64,000 bases of DNA from assembly GCF_000003815.2 (NCBI RefSeq), contig NC_049991.1:11690917-11754916 (forward strand), in the 5' to 3' direction. The first letter of the stretch is position 1. Every line of letters begins with the position of its first letter. This stretch comes from Branchiostoma floridae (taxonomy: Eukaryota; Chordata; Leptocardii; Amphioxiformes; Branchiostomatidae). Made by a program: the position numbers and the translations under genes. A model generated the notes under the pieces. That model was not told where the DNA came from and did not search any database. It saw nothing but the letters and a program-made list of their open reading frames with translations. Shown piece by piece: positions 27,301 through 36,770 of the stretch.

Positions 27301-29498
27301 ATAACATTCAAGTGTTTTACTGGTAGCAACGATAGAGTTAGTATTGTTGCATCAGAAGATTATATATACATGAATTAGAAGATTTAACTGTTATGTCAAA
27401 GGTGTCAGGATTTTAGTTGCAAAATGCAAAATTCATGCGAAAAATAGTTGACTAATGTAGGTATGAATGATGTAGAAATAAAGTTCCATACAGAATCACA
27501 GTGAAAACAACAATAGGGATAGCTCACGTACCAGGTTCCTCCTCCTCTTCTGCATCAGGCTCATCTGTGTCCCCTCCCAGGATGTTCATCAGCTTCTTGT
27601 GTTTGGCTCGCAGCTTCTTCAACTGTTTCAGCTGTAATAAACAAACATATATAAACTCATTAATACCTGGATAGCTTCCTGTTGGGTTGTCAATATTTCC
27701 TTTCAGATGTTCTACAAAGAGACATTTCTGTAAGGATTCTGCAGTCTTTAGACTATACTTTCATCACTACATGTAGATTGTCATTTAATGGCACCACTGC
27801 ATTTTATGTTGCTAAGGGTCACAATTCTACCGTGACTATCCTTTCAGGAAAATGATACAGCAGATAGGACACAATAGCCTGAACACCCATCTCTTTGTGT
27901 GACTCACCTTGTTTTCCTTCTGTCTCTTGATGCTGTCCACCCTCCTTTGTACATCCCTGTTGTTGAGCCCAAAGGAAGCAGGCAGACCTGAGATGGCGCG
28001 GTCCATCCGAGTCACTTCTTGTTTTACTGACCTACATCATACAGGAACAACTTTATTCAAACTGTTGGTAGATAAAATGTGCTAGATACCAGTTTGTAGC
28101 AAATTATACAAGATCTTTCTTCCAAATACATTTTATTTCAAATTGTACTGTATTGTTGGTGTGAAGAAATAAGCTGAGTTAAGATACTGTACCAATGGGT
28201 TCTTACACTATTTTTTAATGAAAGTTTATGTTGAAGGTCCCACCTGATGTCATCTAAGACATTCTTGAGTTCTCTCTCTGCTGAGGCCTTCCTTTTCTCC
28301 TCCATCTCTGCCTGCACAGCCATGTCCACCTGGCACAACAGAAGGTCATGGTAACTGGTTTTAGCACACTATTGCAAATGTTTGCAACTCTTGTTTGTAT
28401 TTTCATGTCTTTCACAGACTTCTCTACCGCTTGTATGTTTACTGTGTCCAGAATTGTTTCAACCCTTGTACTGTGAAATCTAATCAATTAGCAGTATCAT
28501 GAGGCAAATTTGGATGTTATCTAATACATACAATTTACAAATGTACATTCTGTACCCTCTAGGTGTTAGAATGGACAGTCAATACATCACTACAACACAG
28601 AGGAAGCCAGCCCAGAAGTAAGCATGTGTGTCCCTACCTGATACATGATGCCATGTTCCAGGGTCTCCTGGTTGTACACATCCACCCCCAGTCCCTGCAG
28701 CTCCGAGGCCTGGTCCTGAGGAGCCACTGCCTGGATCTGAGTAGTGTCGATACTAAACATGGACGGTCCTGACGTCTTCCCTGTGGTTATACCCTGACTG
28801 AGGGCTTCAGCCAGCTCTAATGCCGCTTTGCCATCTTCATCCAAAGCTTCATCACTCTTTACTGTTTCCAAAGTGACGTTACTTGCGCCATCCATAGGTT
28901 CTAACTTTGGTGTTGTTTGCAGTGGAGTTTGATCAGCCATAGACAATGGCCCAGCCCCATACATGGATGTGTCTGTAAGAGCAGCAGTGATACTGGGGAA
29001 GTCTGAGGACATCGTGGAAGACATGGGCTGTTCCAGTGGTGGCAGGTTATTACCCAGATGCACATCTCCCTGTCCTAACATAGGAAGTTGTGGGAGGTGA
29101 AAGCTGTTCAGTGTCCCAAAGTTATCCACAGCATTTCCATTACCTAGTCCCTGATGTCCACCACTCTGACCTGGTATGTGGAGTTGTGGGTTATGAAAAC
29201 CGCTCATTGAGCCAAGGCCATCCACGGCATTGCTGAAACCCAGTCCCAGATCACCCTGTCCAGACATTTGAAGCAGTGTGTCCTGAAAATTGCTCAAAGA
29301 ACCAACCCCATCCATAACATTGCTGTTACCCAGTCCCAGATCACCTAGATCAGACATTTGAAACGGTGTGTCCTGAAAACTGCTCAACGAACCGAGGCCA
29401 TCTGAGATATTGTCGTCAGCCGTCATGTTGAGTTGGCCTTGCTGTTCCACTCCTTCTGTCTTGAAGACTGGAAGGATGTCTTCTAGCGTTGCCTCCAT
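18358..29498 (-). CDS. ERCC6: ERCC6/CSB, SNF2-family transcription-coupled repair ATPase
   Basis: CSB remodels RNA polymerase II stalled at DNA lesions and recruits nucleotide-excision repair. Coding exons (high to low): 29498-28638, 28329-28244, 28031-27908, 27631-27532, 27234-26593, 26174-26000, 25604-25470, 25008-24850, 24606-24471, 24232-24045, 23595-23436, 23139-23023, 22585-22490, 22042-21824, 21433-21323, 21045-20202, 20002-19874, 19358-19151, 18844-18358. They total 4977 nt with no frame break, giving 1658 aa (human 1493). Landmarks are the N-terminal [12 protein letters not shown] motif, Walker A DEMGLGKT (732-738), DEGH box (845-848), motif V/VI region ending [11 protein letters not shown] (1143-1153), and C-terminal [10 protein letters not shown]. 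The winged-helix/ubiquitin-binding tail ends WALKPDFR. The ATG chosen is the first after the acceptor at 29515; a non-coding first exon is likely near 30220-30330. The N-terminus carries a ~30-aa repeat array absent from human CSB. Confidence 0.97.
18894..19036. mobile_element. 143-bp MITE in an ERCC6 intron
   Basis: The element begins 'ctgtaaatgc' and ends 'gcatttacag'. Longer imperfect arms include 'gttcgc' / 'gcgaac' and the 'ggtggtttaatg' / 'gaacttaaaaccacc' pairing. It lies between the last two ERCC6 coding exons. A fragment with the same 'ctgtaaatt' start is seen near 22224. Confidence 0.7.
19306..19507. repeat. 101-bp tandem duplication carrying an ERCC6 splice acceptor and 5' exon fragment
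   Basis: Two nearly identical units (19306-19406 and 19407-19507) each hold about 50 nt of the ERCC6 exon beginning at 19358, its acceptor, and about 45 nt of intron. Only a few substitutions separate them (for example aaacaaacc versus aaacgaacc). On the transcribed strand the extra copy comes first and offers a decoy acceptor near 19459. Using it and reading through would add a stop codon soon after NPD. Confidence 0.92.
22826..22985 (-). mobile_element. tRNA-derived SINE fragment in an ERCC6 intron
   Basis: Read on the minus strand it has an A-box-like 'tggctaagtggcaagg', a B-box-like 'gggctcaatt', and the tail module 'aaggtgtgaaaatggttacct'. The same tail module is seen in the GGH intron 8 SINEs. 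This identifies a member of the same tRNA-headed SINE group. Confidence 0.55.
26403..26562. mobile_element. MITE with CAGTAGAAGC-type ends
   Basis: The right end, read in reverse, is 'cagtagaagcc'. The left end is 'tagtagaagctg'. Internal 'aattgcacgg' / 'ccgtgcagtt' pairing continues the arms. Termini of this kind are found on Tc1/mariner-pogo type MITEs, which insert at TA. It lies in the ERCC6 intron between exons 26593-27234 and 26000-26174. Confidence 0.55.
29046..29399 (-). repeat. Protein-coding tandem repeat in the ERCC6 N-terminus
   Basis: It encodes four consecutive units of 30, 30, 32 and about 26 residues (ERCC6 residues 34-151). The units follow the pattern G-L/V-G-S-L/M-S-x-F ... 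Q-x-P/S-x-Q-G-D-L-G-L-G-N-x-N-A-V-D. It lies before the segment that aligns to the human CSB N-terminus. Codon-level divergence between units suggests an old duplication kept in frame. Confidence 0.85.
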
Positions 29499-29559
29499 TG
29501 TGATCTGGCTATGTCCTATGACAAGTAAACAGAAGATCAGAACACATATAAACATTTCA

Positions 29560-30657
29560 AGGCCATAGCATAACTTATGTGGTTAGGGACTGAGAGATAT
29601 TTTACAGGTTGTGTGAGCACTTATTATCTGATCTCAATTATAATGATAACCTGTCCCCATAACATTTGTATATAACCCTAACGGTTACCTCACCAAATAC
29701 TGAGGTTGGACTTATTTTTATTTTTATTTAGACAACATAATTCCTTGTATGTGAGTAGTACTGCCTTCCTCCTTTCATATCTATGAGTACAGAAGTTGCT
29801 GTGATGGTCAAATTTCGAGAAAAAAACTCCTGATCCGATGGACGATGTTGATTTTAACAACAGATGAATAAACAACAACATAGTTTTTTTGCCCAGGCCA
29901 GAGTCACTTGATTGTGCACAGTTATATCTAACGTTTACTTCCAAATAAGTCTAGCAAGCGATAGATTCGTGCAACAATTTCTATCTATAAGATAGCAGAG
30001 GTAAACCTGTGTTTGCAGAACGGTGTTAATGGCAGTGACTGTCCCAGGACGGGACACATAGCCGGTATGTTACACAAGATGATTGCTTATGATTACGCAA
30101 GAATTTCCGACCGTGCATCATTGTTTACAGCATCTTGTTAGGAATCTACAAGACCCAGTGCCTTTCTGTTCATTCCTGATGACACCAAGACTTATTAGTA
30201 ACATATAGGAAAGGTTTTACCCACCCAAACGACAGGAAAATGCTAGGAATCTTCAGCGATATATAGCAGCAGTCCCTTTCTACTGCCGTCTGTCCACCAT
30301 TTTGCCCCATTCACTTCACATAGGTGGCCATGCTAGAATATATGCTGCCTCCACAATTGCATGCATACTCGCTTACAAACAAAACGTTAGTTTCAGAAAC
30401 AATCAAGCTAGAATTATAAAGAAAAATATTTAAGTGATAGAGACAATGTTTTCTTGAAGTGTTATTAATCGAGTCCGTCTAGAAAAGATAGTTCAAGCAG
30501 GCACAAGAAATAATGTCCAATTTCGTTATGCAATGGGCAGCCTAATGATAGGTCATGACAGGTCACACAGGTCAATGTGACAGCTGGTCACATGGTCACA
30601 CGATCGGAGAAAAACATAGTCTTGTTTATAGTGTCTTTCCATCTGTACTAAACTAGT
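29560..30657. promoter_or_regulatory. Shared 5' region of ERCC6 (-) and GGH1 (+)
   Basis: The two genes are head to head, with coding starts 1160 bp apart. A plausible ERCC6 non-coding exon ends at a minus-strand donor near 30223 (reverse strand 'gggtgg|gtaaaa'). The right part, 30494-30657, is duplicated upstream of GGH2 at 38098-38259. It contains direct repeats of the nuclear-receptor half-site AGGTCA. Confidence 0.55.
30550..30574 (+). promoter_or_regulatory. Triple AGGTCA cluster (DR4 plus DR3) upstream of GGH1
   Basis: Three perfect AGGTCA half-sites start at 30550, 30560 and 30569. They are spaced by 4 and 3 bp, forming DR4 and DR3 arrangements known as nuclear receptor response elements. 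Two further TGGTCAC half-site-like sequences follow by 30600. The cluster is about 85 bp before the GGH1 ATG. The same cluster is retained at GGH2. Confidence 0.6.
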
Positions 30658-33600
30658 ATGATGGCGAATCTTGCCGTGTTGAGCTTTGTGATCGTCGCTG
30701 TTGGTACAGCACAAGGCTTGTCAGTTCGGGACTTCCCTGAAGTGAATGACAGGCCGATCATCGGTGAGTAAACATGGCCATAATTACTTCATTCAGGCCA
30801 TCAAGAATTATATGATATTTTTGCACGGTCATTGTGCCAATTAGTGGTGACATTTGACAACAGGAACTCCCAAACAGATTAAGTTTGACGGGAAAAATGA
30901 AAAGCTGGGAACAACTCTACCTCACATGCAATGCTCTCTTTTCTCACCTTCCTTTGATCTTCCTATGACAGGTGTAATTGCACAGGCTTCAGAGGGAGCC
31001 AGAGCAACGTTCGGGAAAACCTACATCCCTGCCTCCTATGTCAAGTACCTGGAAAGCGCAGGTGCACGTGTGGTGCCAATCAGGTTAGAATTTTTTTGTC
31101 AAAATTGTAGGGCAGTTAACCTTAATTAATTAATTCCACCAAAATCGTATACTAAATGTATTGCAGCATTGTCATATTTGTGACAGGGTTGTTGATGTTC
31201 ATTGTGTGCAAATGTTGACTTAACTGTACTGTTGCCTTATTGTAAATCATCTAATTGTTGTTACTCATTTATGTTTTAGTTATCATTTGTGTCCCATTTC
31301 AATTATTTCAATCGAATTGTGTTCATTAGTTGTTAGGAGGAGGGCTCCGATAAGCCTTTTTGGCCTCTCCCTCGCTCCCGCGCATTTTTTTATGTATCAT
31401 TTATCTTTACTTTATATATTTCCTTTTTTAATGTGCAAATAAAAATCAAACTGAGTACTCCTTCATAGACATATTCAATATGTTGGCACCATTTTCTGTC
31501 CCCAGGGTTAACTTGACTACAGCTGAATACACCAAGCTCTTCAACTCCTTAAATGGGTATGTAAGTTGTGAAAGTGTGTAGTTTATAATAATAATAATAA
31601 TCACCAGGTGTATTTTGCCAGCCAGTAGGTGCCCATTATGAGTAATGAGGCTGATTAACGTGGTCGAGGCACCTCCTCGAGCACGGGACCCCCGTTTTAC
31701 GTCCCTCCCGGAAGACGATTTCGTGGAAAGCTTCGTGAGGCTACAGCAATCCGGACGTCCTTGGTTGGTCTCCCATCCAAGCACTGTCCGGACCGTCGCG
31801 TTGCTTAACTTCCGAGATCGAGGGATCGGGTGTACCAACGCGCCACGCGGCCGTAGCTACATAAAGCAGTATCACATAGATACTGGGAGCCTTGGAAACA
31901 TTACGATTTTGCCTTCCTAATTCTGCTTGGATATCAGGGTATCCCACTATAGCAGGTGTGTTTTATCAATGAGCTTTTATCTTGCTTGTATGGAGGACAT
32001 TATATAATGTCCTTGGTTGTAAATCTATTGACAGCAAGCAGTGACACAGCATTTCTTCCTGTTGTTCAGGGTCCTGTACCCAGGGGGCGGTGTTGACATG
32101 TTCACTTCTGGCTATGCTAAGTCAGCCAAGATATTTTATGATCTTGCTCTCAATGTAAGTTTCACCTTGGTTTCATCAAGGAGGTTAAGATAAGTTTTAA
32201 AAATAAGTTTTAACTCGTTTTAACCTTCTTAGTTTCTTTCATACAGCCCAAATGTAACTGTGTAAAACTAATGAGGCTTCAATGGAGCCTTCTTGGCACA
32301 AAGTTTACATCTAAAGTACCAATGTACCAGTATAGTGCTCCTTTGATTAACAGGTGTTGTGACTGCAATATTCATTATATTCCCATTTACCAATCCCCAA
32401 GGACATAAGTTTTTGCACAAGCTTTAATCATTTTCCTTTGCTTGCTATTTTAGTGGGCAGACATGGGGTTTTCAAGAATCACTGACATATTTGAACCCCT
32501 CAGGCTTTTGATGAAGGGGACTACTTCCCTGTGTGGGGGACCTGTATGGGGTTTGAGCAGCTGACAGCCCTGACCAGTAACAGGAATGTGCTGACCACTT
32601 GCAAAGGAACAGGAAACAAATCTTACAAACTGAACTTTTCAAAAGGTAAGGTTCCAGAGTGGCCAGGATTGGGTAACAGTATATGGATGAGTGAAAGCTT
32701 TGACTCTCGAGCTAGGAAATGCATATTGGATAGGAGCAGTTTTCTTCAGGTGTGTACTTTGTATGAATGCCACCAATAATTAATTTTTCACAGCTTACAA
32801 TAAGATAATGATAAAAGGTACAAAATTAGATCCTATAAAATTAATGCATTTTTTTATTTACAGATTAGTACATGTAGCAGTAGTAATAGTACGTACCACA
32901 GAGATACTGACATCATTTCTTCCCCATAGATTACAAGTCCAGTAGGATGTTTGGCAAGGTTCCTGTGGACATCCTGACAGACATGGCAACTTTACCTCTC
33001 ACACCAAACTTCCACGAGTACTGCCTCACACCTCAGGTAACATGAGTACTGCCTCACACCTCAGGTAACATGAGTACTGCCTCACACCTCAGGTAACATG
33101 AGTACTGCCTCACACCTCAGGTAACATGAGCACTGTCTCTGACACCTCAGGTAACATGAGTACTGCCTCACACCTCAGGTAACATGAGTACTGCCTCACA
33201 TTTCAAGTAACATGAGTACTACCTCACACCTCAGGTAACATGAGTACTGCCTCATACCTCAGGTAATATGAGTACTGCCTCACACTTTAGGTAATGAGAT
33301 AGTGGAAAGTTAATAGAACACCATATTAAATGTGACAAGAATACTTACAGGTAGCAAGGTAAACTAGACAATCCTAGATTTGTGATGACTGCTTAGAGGA
33401 CTAATGTTACAGTACCAAATAATTTATTTTGTTCAAATGTCTTCATTTGATTTTTTGTTAGGCCATGTTGATTTGATTATATGGATGACATCCACGCTCG
33501 CACCAATTTTCGGCCATTTCCACACAAAAAAAAAGTTTTGGACCACACAGTACATTGTGCAAAGCAGCTGTAAAATGAGCACAAATATTCCGTAGATTGA

Positions 33601-36044
33601 AAAAAAAGTATCAGAAAATCGATAACTGATGCCATAGAATGCCAAAATAAATCTCTAAAGTCAAAGAATAGGATGTGAAAGGACAGAAGGAAAAAAAAAG
33701 TGTTTTTGGTAGGGGTTTGTACATGTACCAGTAAATTCAGGATAGGTCCCGTTCAGGTCCAGAGGATCATTTCCAGGTGGACGTGAACCTGGACCTGATT
33801 GTCTGTGGAAACTTGAGAACTGATAATACTCAAAACAATGGTAATTGGTCAATTTTGCTACAAAGGAATCTCTTTGGTGGATCATTGGACTACCACTGGT
33901 ATTTTAAAATCCCATCTTCATGTAATAAAGGCTAACTGTCTCTGTACCTTTGCTTGTAGAAACTTGGTACAAGTGACTATAACCTCTACTCACTTCGCTT
34001 TTGGTGTCTTCTTGGCCCGGTAAGACCTCAAACACCCGCCGACATAGTGTGTCCATTTTGCAATTGGCGAACCTCGTTCGTCTGATTTTTTTCAGGTCTG
34101 TTTATTTCAGATTGGTCCAAGAAGAAGAAAAAAATGTTTTGCACCCGTATGATGTACTGGTCGCAACATCTAACTGCTGGTATACCATACTATGTGTTTG
34201 TAGTCCTATGTTCAACCTTCCTGGCCACTTTGATTTCATACTGAAGCCAACTTTTTTTTTGGCCAAACTTTTTTTTATTCGCTCGCTCGCATCAATTTTG
34301 GAGTTCCCAGAGGATGTCATCCATCAACATGGCCTTATTCTTGAATTCATGACATTTGCTTCATTGTGTGGTTGTCAGTCATGAAGATTTTCATTTATTT
34401 CTTGAATATCTGCACATTCCAGAATTTTACAGATGATGCAAAGTTGAAGAGCTTTTACAAGATTCTGTCCACAAATACTGATGATGATGATATGGAGTTT
34501 GTGTCCAGCATGGAAGGTAAGTTCTAATAGGAACAACCCTAACTTACATGATAGTATTCATGCAGCTTGGGAATATGAATTGTGGTTTATGCATTAACAT
34601 TTTAACTGCATGACATCTACAATGTTTGGATTTAATGTTTCTATTGTTGTGTTTGAGTCGCCACACTTTATCATTGTGTGAAACTGCTCAAGAAAAGTAC
34701 TACAGTTATGATATTTCATATCAGATGAACTTATTCTGACACATAAATGTCAAGGCTGATGGTTAACCAGACATTAAACAAAATTTATACTTACTCGCAC
34801 GTCTCCTGCCATGGAAATATGTTTTCTGTCTCTTGTTGCAGCCATCAAATATCCTGTCTATGGAGTCCAGTGGCATCCTGAGAAGAACAACTTTGAATTT
34901 GGCTCTCTACTGAAGATCACACATTCAGATGCTGCAACCAGGGTGTCACAAGCCATGGCAAACTTCTTAGTCAGTGAAGGTGGGTTGTAAGGACCATTTG
35001 TCATGTGTGAATGACTGTCAGTTTTAAGCCCATTTGTGGTCTAAATGTTCATCGGACTCCTTGATGTTGAAAGGCCAAGTAGCTAGGCTAGCGGACGAGA
35101 GATCAGTTGGTCATGGGTTCAGCTCCTGGCATTCCTGGCTAGATGATGTGTCTTTGGGAAAGGCTTGATTTCCTCACTCTACCTTGTCAAAATGGTTACC
35201 TGACTTCAGTTTGGGATGTTAAACTTCGGTAGAAGAAGATAGGGTCTGCCTTACCATGCCGTATACACTAAGGCTATGGGACTATCTTAACCATTGATGA
35301 TATGTGGTTTACATATGTTTATACCAAGATCAACTTTAGAGGATCTGCAATTCCTTTGGTTGTCTATGATTGACTGAGAAGTTGCTTTAATAACATGTAC
35401 CATTTATCTTACTCAATACAGTATGGTTGCAATGCTCTGTGCTGCACTGCATGTTTGCTCTACTCTGTACAGCTCTGCATGACATCATCAGCTGACTTCC
35501 GACCATCCTTGACTTGAGGGTTTCGACCCCCATCAGTACTATCCCTGCATGACATGTGGAGCGGCAACAGTGGCCAATCCGTTACACAATGTCATCATGC
35601 TTGTTTTCCATGCATGTGCTTTCCCTTCTTCTCTGCCATACCCATTAGAACACTGCCTTAGCCACTTCTACAAGGTTCTTAACAACTACCTTTCTCTTCA
35701 GTTCTTTTGCTAATATACAAGTAGTCCCCAGTGCTCCCAGAGCCCTCCACACTGGCTCACAAAACATCCTAGTACTTTCATTTGGAGTCTTAGGTCATGG
35801 TATTTCTCTGCTTTCTTCTAATTTGCTTCCTTCTAGAGCATGGTGAGCTCTATTATCAATTAAGTGTGCTAAAGGAAAGAATAACCATTCCAATGTCCCT
35901 GCTTTACCGCATGATGCTGCAGCGAGGAAAAGCGCACACAAATTCCCCACCCCGGCAGAGGAAGTGGCCGCTCTAATCTACAACTATGCACCCGTCTACA
36001 CCGGGAATGTCACCATCAGTGACCAGACATACTTCATTGACTGA
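30658..36044 (+). CDS. GGH: Gamma-glutamyl hydrolase, copy 1 (isoform ending in exon 9a)
   Basis: Folylpoly-gamma-glutamate hydrolase, a class I glutamine-amidotransferase-like Cys peptidase acting in lysosomes or secreted. Exons: 30658-30763, 30972-31083, 31506-31556, 32070-32154, 32504-32645, 32930-33036, 34423-34516, 34842-34979 and 35923-36044. They sum to 957 nt, 318 aa, the same length as human GGH. The product starts with a hydrophobic signal peptide ([16 protein letters not shown]), then [18 protein letters not shown], and YPGGGVD. The nucleophile is Cys132 in [15 protein letters not shown] holds His244 and Glu246. The alternative last exon 36634-36761 can replace 9a. The ATG at 30658 is followed by a second in-frame ATG at 30661; either is possible. 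Confidence 0.95.
31588..31860 (-). mobile_element. 5S rRNA-derived SINE in GGH1 intron 3
   Basis: On the minus strand, 31858-31741 (118 nt) aligns along its whole length with 5S rRNA. Shared blocks are 'ctacggcc', 'gatctcggaagttaagca', 'gtgcttggatgggagacc' (the internal pol III C-box region) and the terminal 'gctgtag'. A non-5S body follows, then an (ATT)n tail at 31588-31602. GGH2 has the uninterrupted site 'tttataaagcagtatca', so insertion postdates the GGH1/GGH2 split. This is the organisation of SINE3-type (5S-headed) retroposons. Confidence 0.88.
31741..31858 (-). pseudogene. 5S rRNA-like head of the SINE
   Basis: This 118-nt segment matches the length of 5S rRNA (about 120 nt) and keeps its internal control region. 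Its helix I/V sequences diverge, and a SINE body is attached. It is a retroposon promoter module, not a functional rRNA gene. Confidence 0.8.
33019..33297 (+). repeat. Minisatellite of about 10 x 28 bp containing the GGH1 exon 6 splice donor
   Basis: The unit is the last 18 nt of exon 6 plus the first 10 nt of the intron, so it includes 'cacctcag|gtaacatgag'. The first unit is the real exon-intron boundary (exon end 33036). Units 2-10 lie in the intron, and most keep a perfect CAG|GTAAC donor. In frame, reading past the real donor gives Gln-Val-Thr-stop. GGH2 has a longer array; GGH3 has none. Confidence 0.95.
33461..34334. mobile_element. 874-bp TIR element in GGH1 intron 6, TTA target duplication
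   Basis: The ends 'ggccatgttgat' and 'atcaacatggcc' are perfect inverted repeats, extended by 'ggatgacatcc' / 'ggatgtcatcc'. Flanks are TTA on both sides. GGH2 has the uninterrupted 'ttttttgttattcttg', so the boundary is exact. A 3-bp TTA duplication is typical of PIF/Harbinger. Nested within (about 33720-34010) is a copy of the hAT-like MITE interior seen at 43151-43577. No transposase frame. Confidence 0.85.
35060..35300 (+). mobile_element. tRNA-derived SINE in GGH1 intron 8
   Basis: It has a tRNA-like head with an A-box-like 'agtagctaggctagcgga' and B-box-like 'gggttcagctcctgg'. The conserved body 'gggaaaggc...ttcctcactctacctt' follows. Matching copies lie at the same place in GGH2 (about 41540-41795) and GGH3 (about 53205-53450), so it inserted before the gene triplication. 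Confidence 0.7.
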
Positions 36045-36633
36045 AGTAGGTACGCCATGCTGGCTGATGTGTGCGCAACTGTCACTTCTTTGTACATGTA
36101 CTAACAACTTCCTTATACCTCAAACCACACTTCTTTCGTTTTGTTTCACATAACCTGCACTTAGTTTTTGTACAGTAGGTACAATACAGGACAGGTAAGT
36201 TTAATCCACTCACACTGGGACAAACCCTTACCCTTTTTTAATTTTAATAAGTGAGGTTTGGCTCTCCTGATGGGACTTTGCATGCCATTTGAGGAGTCGA
36301 TTGAGGACATAATGTTAGGTGTTAAGTACCTTTGCAAAGGGCAGAAAATCAGCTAGGGATTCAAACCATGGAAATCATGCACACTTGATGCATTATCATA
36401 TACATATAGCTTGTTTTCAATTAGTACTCAAATATTGTAAGTTTTCAGGTGGAGCCAACTACACACCAGTACATGCACATTCAGATGCCTTAAGTATCAG
36501 GTAACTACCATGTAGACAAAGTTAAAAAATGTTCTAATGTGCTTATACAGTTTCAAGTAACAGACCTTGTACTAAGTTGTATCTTTATGTTGTTCTATGA
36601 GAGAAATGTCATTCAAATTGTGTTTTACTACAG

Positions 36634-36761
36634 CCAGAAGAAGTCAGCACAAGTTCACCAGCCCTGAAGAAGAGCGCTCAGCTCTGATCTACAACTACAC
36701 ACCTGTGTACACTGGGACAACAGCTGCGGCACACTTCGAGCAGTGCTACTTTTTTGATTAG
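36634..36761 (+). CDS. GGH: GGH1 alternative terminal exon 9b
   Basis: Strong acceptor 'tgttttactacag', same phase as exon 9a. Joined to exon 8 it encodes [14 protein letters not shown], then [10 protein letters not shown], and ends FEQCYFFD with a stop (320-aa isoform). Its final Glu-Gln-Cys-Tyr resembles the human C-terminus (FQQCYIFD) more than exon 9a does. AATAAA follows the stop by 3 nt. Since exon 9a has its own stop, the two exons are mutually exclusive alternatives at protein level. Confidence 0.88.
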
Positions 36762-36764
36762 GAA

Positions 36765-36770
36765 AATAAA
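36765..36770 (+). terminator. Polyadenylation signal next to the exon 9b stop
   Basis: AATAAA begins 4 nt after the GGH1 exon 9b stop codon. GGH2 keeps it at 43735-43740. GGH3 has AAGTAA instead. A second AATAAA at 38082-38087, just before the GGH2 promoter duplicate, may be the main 3' end. Confidence 0.5.

Noticed and set aside
31741-31858. Functional 5S rRNA gene
   Set aside because: Stem sequences have diverged and a SINE body and tail are attached. It is an insertion relative to GGH2.
35850-35922. Upstream acceptor 'ttctag' for GGH1 exon 9a
   Set aside because: Using it puts the conserved C-terminus out of frame, and in GGH2 it meets a TAA at once. The 'gctgcag' acceptor at 35922 gives the correct frame in all three genes.
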